DNA of 64,000 nucleotides from Candidatus Brachybacterium merdavium (GTDB lineage Bacteria; Actinomycetota; Actinomycetes; Actinomycetales; Dermabacteraceae): contig DWZH01000053.1 in the NCBI GenBank assembly GCA_019118275.1, forward strand, positions 62,001 through 126,000. The letters run 5' to 3'. Positions 57,801-64,000 of the stretch are shown here, one piece after another. Each line of letters begins with the position of its first letter. Position 1 is the stretch's first letter. The translations under genes and the position numbers were made by a program. Under the pieces are notes generated by a model that did not search any database, was not told the origin of the DNA, and saw only the letters and a program-made list of their open reading frames with translations.

Positions 57801-59291
57801 GTGGAGTCCCTGTCCCGTGCCAGCGTGCCCGCCGGTGCCCTGATCGGGGCATCCGCCCCGCTGGACCCCGCCCGCGCCGGCATCATCCACCTGGGCCTGG
57901 GAGCCTTCCACCGCGCCCACGCCGCGGTGCACACCGCCCGTGCCCTGGCCGCTGAGCCCGGCGACTGGGGCATCATCGGCTTCGCGGGCCGCTCCCGGGC
58001 GGTGGTGGACCCGATGTCCCGCCAGGACGGGCTGTACAGCGTGCTCGAGCTGTCGCAGACCGGCCGCCGGGCCGGCGTCGTCGACGTCCACCGCGGCTTC
58101 GCGACGATGGCCGACCAACCGGACCGCGTGATCGCCGAGATCGCCGACCCGGCCCGTCGGATCCTGACCCTGACCGTCTCCGAGGGCGGCTACTCCCGTT
58201 CGGCCCGCACCGGGGACCTGGATGTGGGGCGGCCGATGATCCGCGAGGACCTGGCCGCCCCCGACCGGCCGCGCAGCGTGATCGGCATGCTCGCCCGGGG
58301 CCTGACCGAACGCTCCACCAGCGGTGAGCCCTTCACGGTGCTGCCCTGCGACAACCTGCCCGCGGCCGGGGCGACCGCCCGGCGCATGGTCACCGAGTTC
58401 CTCGAACGCTCCGCGGCGTCCGACGACGTGCTCGCCTATGTGCGCGAGCAGGTGGCATTCCCCAATGCGATGGTCGACCGGATCGTGCCGGCCACGACCC
58501 CGCAGACCTCGCAGGAGGTGGCCGAGCTGCTGGGCGTGCACGACGAGGCCCCGGTGCGCGCCGAGGAGTTCACGATGTGGGTCATCGAGGACGATTTCCC
58601 GGGCGGCCGCCCGGCCTGGGATCAGGCCGGGGTCACCTTCAGCGACGAGGTCGCCGGCTACGAGGAGGTCAAGCTGCGCATCCTCAACGGCACCCACTCG
58701 CTGCTGGCCTACCTCGGGGCGCTCGATGGGCGCACCATCATCCCGGCCGCCTGGGACCAGGAGCTGATCCGCGCCGCAGGCACGGCGATGATCCGTCGCG
58801 ATTGCCTGCCCACCATCGAGGTTCCGGCCGGCCTGGACGTCGAGGAGTACATCGACTCGCTGTCTCGCCGCTGGCAGAACCACACTCTGGGGCACCGCAC
58901 CTCCCAGGTGGGCAGCGATGGTTCGATGCGGCTCCCGCAGCGCATCCCCACCCCCGCGCTGCACTGGTTGCGCCGCGGACGGATGCCGCATCTGCTGGCG
59001 CTGACGGTCGCCTCCTGGTTCGCGGCCGTCGTGCCTCCCACGGGCTACGATCCCGGCCCGGTCGCCGCCGCGATGACCGATCCCGACCAGGCGATGCTGC
59101 GCGGCATCGCCGAGGGAGCGCGCAGCCCGGCCGAGCACGCCCGGCGACTGCTGGCCAGCGGATGCCTCTCGGAGGAGATCGCCGAGCAGGACGCGTTCAT
59201 CGACCGGGTCGGCGAGCTGCTGGGCATCATCGTCGCCTCCGGCCCGCTGGCCGCCGCCCAGGAGGCGATCGAAGCCTCCGAGACCCCCTGA
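57801..59291 (+). CDS. mannitol dehydrogenase family protein (fructuronate/tagaturonate/mannonate oxidoreductase type)
   Basis: 496 aa polyol-specific long-chain dehydrogenase, NAD-dependent, cytosolic. The family signature IIHLGLGAFHRAHAAVHTAR is at residues 26-45; the conserved catalytic Lys region is EVKLRILNGTHSLLAYLG (about 295), with MVDRIVPATTP and HWLRRGRMPHLLAL before the C-terminal helical domain. GTG 57801 has AGGAGG right upstream. UxuB/UxaB-type enzymes reduce keto-hexuronates to mannonate or altronate; a dehydratase would be needed next and is not in view. The IclR-like site upstream implies induction by a pathway intermediate. Confidence 0.9.
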   Translation: MESLSRASVPAGALIGASAPLDPARAGIIHLGLGAFHRAHAAVHTARALAAEPGDWGIIGFAGRSRAVVDPMSRQDGLYSVLELSQTGRRAGVVDVHRGFATMADQPDRVIAEIADPARRILTLTVSEGGYSRSARTGDLDVGRPMIREDLAAPDRPRSVIGMLARGLTERSTSGEPFTVLPCDNLPAAGATARRMVTEFLERSAASDDVLAYVREQVAFPNAMVDRIVPATTPQTSQEVAELLGVHDEAPVRAEEFTMWVIEDDFPGGRPAWDQAGVTFSDEVAGYEEVKLRILNGTHSLLAYLGALDGRTIIPAAWDQELIRAAGTAMIRRDCLPTIEVPAGLDVEEYIDSLSRRWQNHTLGHRTSQVGSDGSMRLPQRIPTPALHWLRRGRMPHLLALTVASWFAAVVPPTGYDPGPVAAAMTDPDQAMLRGIAEGARSPAEHARRLLASGCLSEEIAEQDAFIDRVGELLGIIVASGPLAAAQEAIEASETP

Positions 59292-59437
59292 GCGTCCCGA
59301 TGGCCCCTTGAGCGCACCGCTCGCGGGCCCCGTCCCGGCCGTGGCGGCTCCCCCGTCACGTCGTGGCACCGCGATCCGCCCACCGAACCCCGACCCCTGC
59401 AACGGGCACGGCCCACCACTTCCGAAGGAGCACTGAC

Positions 59438-60442
59438 ATGAAGGCACTGGCCATCCACGCCGCCGAGGACATCCGTCTGGAGGACCGGCCCGAGGTCGAG
59501 CCCGGTCCCGAGCAGGTCCGTCTGCGCGTGAAGTACGTCGGGATCTGCGGCTCCGACCTGCACTACTACTTCCACGGCGCCAACGGCGAGTACGTGGTGC
59601 GGCAGCCACTGGTGCCCGGCCACGAGCTGTCGGCCGTGGTGGACCTGGATCCCAGCGGCGAGTTCGCCCCGGGCACCCCGGTGACCGTCCACCCCGCCAC
59701 CTACGGGCAGCCGGTCGACGGCCTGGCCGATCGGCCCCATGTGTGGCCGGGCGGCTCCTACCTCGGCAGCGCCTCGACCTGGCCGCATACCCAGGGCGCG
59801 GCGACCGAGCACCTGCTGGTGCAGCGGTCCTCGCTGCGCCGCCTGCCCGACGGTCTCCCCCTGCAGCGGGCTGCGCTGGCCGAGCCGCTGGGGGTGGCGC
59901 TGCGCGCGCTGACCGTGGCCGGGGACGTGAGGGGCAAGCGCGCTCTCGTGCTCGGTTCGGGCCCCATCGGACTGCTGGTGGTCGCGGCCCTGGCCCATCG
60001 CGGCGCCGCCTCGATCACCGCCGGTGACCTGCGCGATGAGCCCCTGCAGCGGGCCACCGCCCTGGGTGCCAGCCAGACCCTGCGCGTGGACCAGGACGCC
60101 CCGGAGACGGCCGGTTACGATCTGGTGTTCGAGTGCTCGAGCGCGCCGGCCTCTCTGACCTCGGCGCTGCACGCGGTCGCCCATGGCGGCACTGTGGTGC
60201 AGGTGGGGATCCTGCCCAACACCGAGATCCCGGTGAACCTGGCCCCGATGCTGTCCAAGGAGGCCCGGTTGCTGGGCTCCTGGCGCTTCGTCGACGAGAT
60301 CGACGACGCCGTGGACATGCTCGCCGCCGATGCTCGCTTCGACGAGGTGGTCACCCACGTGCTGCCGATGACCGCAGCGCTGGAGGCCTTCGCGACGGCG
60401 AAGGACTCCTCCCGGTCCGCCAAGGTGCTGCTGCAGATCTGA
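59438..60442 (+). CDS. L-idonate 5-dehydrogenase-like zinc alcohol dehydrogenase
   Basis: 334 aa medium-chain dehydrogenase, closest in wording to IdnD: YVGICGSDLHYYFHGANGEY, VPGHELSAVV (catalytic zinc Cys and His-Glu), ALVLGSGPIGLLVVAALAHR (Rossmann), LAEPLGVALRAL, LSKEARLLGSWRFVDEI. The lobe that normally carries four structural-zinc cysteines is missing them entirely (about residues 85-120 read HPATYGQPVDGLADRPHVW and so on). AAGGAG 7 bases before ATG 59438. Third gene on the plus half of the sugar-acid locus; would oxidise L-idonate or a similar aldonate at C5. Confidence 0.88.
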   Translation: MKALAIHAAEDIRLEDRPEVEPGPEQVRLRVKYVGICGSDLHYYFHGANGEYVVRQPLVPGHELSAVVDLDPSGEFAPGTPVTVHPATYGQPVDGLADRPHVWPGGSYLGSASTWPHTQGAATEHLLVQRSSLRRLPDGLPLQRAALAEPLGVALRALTVAGDVRGKRALVLGSGPIGLLVVAALAHRGAASITAGDLRDEPLQRATALGASQTLRVDQDAPETAGYDLVFECSSAPASLTSALHAVAHGGTVVQVGILPNTEIPVNLAPMLSKEARLLGSWRFVDEIDDAVDMLAADARFDEVVTHVLPMTAALEAFATAKDSSRSAKVLLQI

Positions 60443-60447
60443 AAGCA

Positions 60448-60487
60448 CCGACGGCCGGGCTGCGGTGGGTGCAGCCCCGGCCGTCGG
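60448..60487. terminator. strong terminator at the end of the sugar-acid locus
   Basis: CCGACGGCCGGG (60448-60459) pairs with CCCGGCCGTCGG (60476-60487), with an inner CTGC/GCAG stem. It is 5 bp beyond the stop and may also serve the convergent gene. Confidence 0.8.
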
Positions 60488-60565
60488 CGCTCAGGTCACC
60501 GCGGATCGTGCGGTGACGCTTCAGACAGTGGCGACGCAGACAGGGGCGGTTCAGACGGTGGCGGT

Positions 60566-61024
60566 TCAGACGGTGGTCGCGGGGGCCTGGGCCTCGGCGC
60601 GACGCGCCTGCTTCTCGCCCACGGCGCCGCGCAACGCCACGAACAGGGCGATCAGGCCTGCGGTGAGCAGCATGTGACCCAGGCCGGCGATCCCGGGGAT
60701 CGCGGCGGTGGTGGAGGCCGGATCCTGACCGTCCAGGGTGAGGATGCCGCGCACGATCATCAGGGCCACGGTCACCACCAGGCCGATGTTGTAGGTCCAG
60801 TAGAAGACGTCGAAGGAGCGCCGGCCGCTGAGCGAGAAGATCGCATCCAGGGCCAGCACCAGCAGGAACATGATCATGCCGAGCACCAGCAGGTGGGTGT
60901 GCAGGGTGTTCAGCTGCGTGTGGGTGCCCAGGCTGTCGGTGGCCTTGACGTATTCGCGGTAGAACAGCCCTGAAGCAAGGCCGAGAACCATATAGACGAG
61001 GGCGGTGTCGAGAAGTCGTTTCAT
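60566..61024 (-). CDS. DUF2871-type four-helix membrane protein
   Basis: 152 aa integral membrane protein with about four helices: LLDTALVYMVLGLASGLFYR, LHTHLLVLGMIMFLLVLALD, VFYWTYNIGLVVTVALMIVR, GHMLLTAGLIALFVALRG. A conserved His pair in TLHTHLLVLG is typical of DUF2871 and could bind haem or a metal. ATG 61024 has TATGGT 7 nt upstream (leaderless). Role unknown. The DNA just past its stop (about 60530-60575) holds short CGGTTCAGACGGTGG repeats. Confidence 0.8.
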   Translation of the reverse strand: MKRLLDTALVYMVLGLASGLFYREYVKATDSLGTHTQLNTLHTHLLVLGMIMFLLVLALDAIFSLSGRRSFDVFYWTYNIGLVVTVALMIVRGILTLDGQDPASTTAAIPGIAGLGHMLLTAGLIALFVALRGAVGEKQARRAEAQAPATTV

Positions 61025-61159
61025 GCTTCTGACCATAGGAAACACCGGCTTCTTCGACCATCGACCAAAAGGTGGAGAAGCAACCGGACCCTCCGGCCGA
61101 GCCGGTGGTCCGTTGCCTCCGGACCGGGCCCGACGGGGTCCTGTCGAGAGCCGACGGGG

Positions 61160-61193
61160 CCGGCCGAGCCGGTGATGTCGTCGGCTCGGCCGG
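61160..61193 (-). terminator. terminator of the Bcr/CflA exporter gene
   Basis: Perfect 12-bp stem CCGGCCGAGCCG/CGGCTCGGCCGG with a 10-nt loop, 5 bp beyond the stop. Confidence 0.8.
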
Positions 61194-61198
61194 GCGCC

Positions 61199-62458
61199 TC
61201 AGTGCTGCCGGGCCGGTCGGCGGACCGCGTACAGGTGCCAGCCCCACATCCCCCCGCCGAGCACCGCGAAGGCCAGGGAGGTGGCCGCGAGCGTCACCAG
61301 GTTCGCGGTCACCAGCGGCGCGATCACCCCGGCCAGCAGCGCGTTGAGCACCAGCCCGAAGAAGGTGCCCATGGAGGCGGCCGCCCCGCGCTCATGCGGG
61401 AACAGGTCCAGCACCTCCAGCTGGATGGGCGCGAACAGCAGGGCCACCGCGAAGGCGATCAGCATCGGCCCGACCACCGCCATCAGCAGTGACCAGCGCA
61501 GGCCCCCGGTGAACTCGGGCGCGAGGGAGACCAGCAGCAGGTTCAGTCCGGCCGCGGTCACCGCGCCCAGGAAGCCCACGGTGATCAACCGCGCCCGCTC
61601 CATGATGTCGGCCGCACGCCCCACCAGCCAGGCGCCGGACATCATGCCGACGATCAGCGGTCCGAACAGGACCCAGAAGTCCTGCTCCCCCAGCCCCAGC
61701 AGCCGCACCACCACGATCGAGGCGCCGGCGATGAACACGAACTGGGAGGCGAAACCGAAGGCGGAGGCGGCGGCCACGCGCAGCATCACCGGTGAGGTGC
61801 CCACATGCAGCAGCGACCCCAGCAGCGAGCCGATCTGAAGCGGGGTGCGCGCCTCCCGCGGCAGCGTCTCGGGCAGCCGCGTGGTCGCCACCAGCACCGC
61901 CAAGCCGTAGGTGCCGACACCGGCGAACACCCAGCGCCAGTCCCCCAGCAGCAGGAGCCAGCCACCCAGGATCGGGGCGATCGCGGGGGCGACCGAGAAG
62001 ATCATCATGACCTGCGCCATCAGGCGCTGCGCCTCCGAGCCGGCGAACATGTCCCGGATGACCACGCGGGAGACGATGGTGGCCGCTCCGGCGCTCATCC
62101 CCTGTAGCACTCGCAACAGCACCAGGCTGCCCAGGTTCGGTGCGAAGATCGAGCCGAACATCCCGATCAGGTAGATGGTCAGACCGCCGATCATCACCTT
62201 CTTGCGGCCCAGCGCGTCCGACAGCGGCCCGTGGAAGACCGACATCACCGCGAAGGCCGCGAGATAGGCGGAGATCAGCTGCTGCAGAGCGACCTCGTCG
62301 CTGCCGAACTCCTGACCGATGCGGGTGAAGGCCGGGAAGACGGTGTCGATCGTGAACGGGCCGATCATCGCCAGCGAGGCGAGGGTCAGGGTGAGGCGGG
62401 CTCCGGCGCGGGCCTGCCGCGGCTGCGGTACATGCGAGGAGGGGAAGGCGGTGGACAC
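61199..62458 (-). CDS. Bcr/CflA-family MFS drug-resistance exporter
   Basis: 419 aa, twelve predicted helices. Opening helix with SLAMIGPFTIDTVFPAFTRI, the Bcr/CflA signature; motif A in GPLSDALGRKKVMIGG; GWLLLLGDWRWVF in helix 5-6 as in DHA1 exporters. Proton-driven efflux of antibiotics such as bicyclomycin, or of cysteine, is known in the family. GTG 62458 has TAGGCT 7 nt upstream (leaderless). Substrate unknown. Confidence 0.92.
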   Translation of the reverse strand: MSTAFPSSHVPQPRQARAGARLTLTLASLAMIGPFTIDTVFPAFTRIGQEFGSDEVALQQLISAYLAAFAVMSVFHGPLSDALGRKKVMIGGLTIYLIGMFGSIFAPNLGSLVLLRVLQGMSAGAATIVSRVVIRDMFAGSEAQRLMAQVMMIFSVAPAIAPILGGWLLLLGDWRWVFAGVGTYGLAVLVATTRLPETLPREARTPLQIGSLLGSLLHVGTSPVMLRVAAASAFGFASQFVFIAGASIVVVRLLGLGEQDFWVLFGPLIVGMMSGAWLVGRAADIMERARLITVGFLGAVTAAGLNLLLVSLAPEFTGGLRWSLLMAVVGPMLIAFAVALLFAPIQLEVLDLFPHERGAAASMGTFFGLVLNALLAGVIAPLVTANLVTLAATSLAFAVLGGGMWGWHLYAVRRPARQH

Positions 62459-62560
62459 CGTCGCAAGCCTAAGCTGGTGAACCCTCCCGCCGCTCCCTCG
62501 TCCGCACTGCGGGAAGCGATTTCACGGCGGTGTGCCGGACGCGCCGCATAGTCTGTCGCC

Positions 62561-63496
62561 ATGAAGCACTCCACCCTGCCGCACACCGACATCACCGCCC
62601 CCAACGTGGTGCTGGGGCTGATGCGCATCGCCCAGAAGTCCGACGCGGAGATCCGCGCCCTGGTCGGCGCCGCCCGGGATGCCGGGATGGACTTCCTCGA
62701 CCACGCCGACATCTACGGTGAGCATCTCCACCAGTGCGAGGAACGCTTCGCCCAGGCCATGGCCCTCACCCCCTCGCAGCGCGACCAGGTGACCATCCAG
62801 ACCAAGGCGGGGATCGTCAAGGACGGGCCCTATTTCGACTACTCCTACGAGCACCTGACCTCGTCGGTCGAAGGATCCCTGCGGGCCCTGAACACGGACC
62901 GGATCGACATCCTGCTGCTGCACCGCCCTGACGCACTGGTCGAGCCCGAGGAGGTCGCCCGCGCCTTCGACGAGCTGCACACCTCGGGCAAGGTCCGCCA
63001 CTTCGGCGTCTCCAACCACACCCCGCGCCAGATCGACCTGCTGGCCAAGCACCTGAACCAGCCGATCGTGGCCAATCAGGTGCAGCTGTCGATCACCCAC
63101 TCCACATCCGTCACCCAGGGGGTGGCCTCCAATATGCAGACCGCCGACCAGTCGATCGTGCGCGACGGCGGCGGGATCGTGGACTACTGCCGCCTGCACG
63201 ACATCACCGTGCAGGCCTGGTCACCGTTCCAGTCCGGCCACTTCGGCGGAGTGTTCCTCGGCCATCCGGAGCACCCCGAGCTGAACGCCGTGATCGATCG
63301 CCTCGCACAGAAGTACGACGTCACCCCGGAAGCGATCGCCACCGCCTGGATCACCCGTCACCCGGCCCAGATGCAGGTCGTGCTGGGCACCACCACCCCG
63401 CAGCGCGTGATCGACTCCGCGGCCGGCTCCGAGCTCCCGCTGACCCGCCCCGAGTGGTACGAGCTGCTGCGCGCCGGCGGATGGATCGTGCCCTGA
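62561..63496 (+). CDS. aldo/keto reductase (YdhF-like)
   Basis: 311 aa TIM-barrel oxidoreductase using NADPH. Catalytic tetrad visible: Asp and Tyr in MDFLDHADIYGEH, Lys in TIQTKAGIV, His in DILLLHRPDALVEP. YdhF-type stretch GVSNHTPRQIDLL follows. ATG 62561 has TAGTCT 6 nt upstream (leaderless). Precedes a Gfo/Idh/MocA gene by 123 bp with a hairpin between, so probably separate units. Substrate unknown. Confidence 0.93.
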   Translation: MKHSTLPHTDITAPNVVLGLMRIAQKSDAEIRALVGAARDAGMDFLDHADIYGEHLHQCEERFAQAMALTPSQRDQVTIQTKAGIVKDGPYFDYSYEHLTSSVEGSLRALNTDRIDILLLHRPDALVEPEEVARAFDELHTSGKVRHFGVSNHTPRQIDLLAKHLNQPIVANQVQLSITHSTSVTQGVASNMQTADQSIVRDGGGIVDYCRLHDITVQAWSPFQSGHFGGVFLGHPEHPELNAVIDRLAQKYDVTPEAIATAWITRHPAQMQVVLGTTTPQRVIDSAAGSELPLTRPEWYELLRAGGWIVP

Positions 63497-63534
63497 GCAG
63501 CTCCGCGGGCCGCGGCAATGCGCGGCATCGGTTT

Positions 63535-63553
63535 CGCCCCTCCGGTGGGGGCG
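63535..63553 (+). terminator. short hairpin after the aldo/keto reductase
   Basis: CGCCCC (63535-63540) with GGGGCG (63548-63553), 39 bp past the stop. Confidence 0.45.
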
Positions 63554-63619
63554 GGAGACCATGACGCCCTGGAATGACCATCACGTGAGCCGCACTGCAG
63601 CGGCGAGGGGAAGCAGATC

Positions 63620-64000
63620 ATGACGAGCAGGCGAGTCGGCCTCATCGGCTACGGCGATGTGTCCGTGGTCCACCTCGAGGCGATCCGGGACGCACCCGGC
63701 CTGGAGCTGGTGGGCGTGGCCGACACCGACCCCGCCGCACGTGCCCGCGCCGCCCAGGAGACCGGCGTGACCGCCGTCGCGACCACCGCGGAGCTGCTCG
63801 AGCGGGCCCGTCCCGACGCGGTGCATGTGACCACTCCGCACGATCAGCACATCCGCCCGTCGCTGACCGCTCTCGAGGCCGGGGTACACGTGCTGCAGGA
63901 GAAGCCGCTGGCCCACACCCTGACCGAGGGGCAGCGCCTGGTCGACGCCCTGGCCGCGGCGACGAGCTCCGCGGCGGCCGGCACCTCCCCGGCCGCTTCG
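63620..64000 (+). CDS. Gfo/Idh/MocA-family oxidoreductase (3' end outside window)
   Basis: N-terminal 127 residues of an NAD(P)-dependent sugar or inositol dehydrogenase. Rossmann start RRVGLIGYGDVSVVHLEAIR (the usual GxGxxG reads GYGDVS), DAVHVTTPHDQHIRPSLTAL, and the catalytic Lys in VHVLQEKPLAHTL. GAGGGGAAG upstream of ATG 63620. The sequence runs off the right edge. It may belong to another sugar-use locus further right. Confidence 0.88.
   Translation, partial: MTSRRVGLIGYGDVSVVHLEAIRDAPGLELVGVADTDPAARARAAQETGVTAVATTAELLERARPDAVHVTTPHDQHIRPSLTALEAGVHVLQEKPLAHTLTEGQRLVDALAAATSSAAAGTSPAAS

Overview
The window is one contiguous stretch of a very GC-rich (about 70 % by eye) chromosome. Gene content points to Actinomycetota, most likely Micrococcales close to Brachybacterium: a DapC-type aminotransferase, an actinobacterial DUF222/HNH nuclease, a cyclophilin and rhomboid close together, a MalY/PatB lyase, and an actinobacterial Hsp20 with a HAIR-like element. 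At least 16 genes have a TANNNT hexamer exactly 6-7 nt before an ATG or GTG, the signature of leaderless transcripts common in this phylum. The genus is an inference from style and synteny. I saw no tRNA, rRNA, insertion sequence, prophage or CRISPR.

Layout. 0-3 kb: the start of a glutamate-type ABC uptake operon (binding protein cut by the left edge) and a pyridoxine/HMP kinase. 3-9.4 kb: GtrA-like membrane protein, dapC, a DUF4352 surface protein, the fused fatty-acid oxidation protein FadB, and an iron-box-controlled stand-alone siderophore-interacting module. 9.4-14 kb: two more DUF4352 paralogues, PatB, and a betaine-type binding lipoprotein. 14-19 kb: carboxylesterase with a MarR remnant that has lost its DNA-binding domain, then the fadA-acyl-CoA dehydrogenase operon. 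fadA and fadB share an almost identical operator. 19-28.5 kb: pdxH behind two tandem-repeat arrays, GH25 lysozyme, amidotransferase, antibiotic kinase-like protein, HNH nuclease, acetyltransferase, hsp20, pcp and an SRPBCC protein.

28.56-29.18 kb is a gene-free island with seven 18-bp iteron-like repeats running straight into DnaA boxes, with at least six boxes in about 400 bp. The neighbours (rhomboid, cyclophilin, a single-pass coiled protein) belong to a set usually found near oriC in actinobacteria, but dnaA and dnaN are absent. It is therefore either an origin or, more likely, a DnaA-titrating/regulatory cluster.

31-40 kb: a secreted lipoprotein, the cyclophilin, then a metal (probably manganese) ABC importer operon facing a DtxR/MntR-type regulator, and glutamyl-Q tRNA(Asp) synthetase. 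40-47.4 kb: a giant YhgE/Pip protein, a two-component system, and a TetR/alcohol dehydrogenase divergent pair. 47.8-53.9 kb: NAD-binding epimerase-like protein, M20 peptidase with lipoprotein, an NrtR-type regulator, glpX and a 2-hydroxyacid dehydrogenase.

53.9-60.5 kb: a sugar-acid catabolic locus in two divergent halves. On the minus strand are an SDR dehydrogenase, 2-keto-3-deoxy-galactonate kinase (DgoK) and the phospho-aldolase (DgoA). On the plus strand are a hydroxyisobutyrate/tartronate-semialdehyde reductase-type enzyme, a mannitol-dehydrogenase-family hexuronate reductase behind an IclR-like palindrome, and an L-idonate-dehydrogenase-like enzyme. Together they would funnel aldonates/hexuronates to pyruvate and glyceraldehyde-3-phosphate, but no sugar-acid dehydratase is in view. 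60.5-64 kb: a DUF2871 membrane protein, a Bcr/CflA-type exporter, an aldo/keto reductase and the start of a Gfo/Idh/MocA oxidoreductase cut by the right edge.
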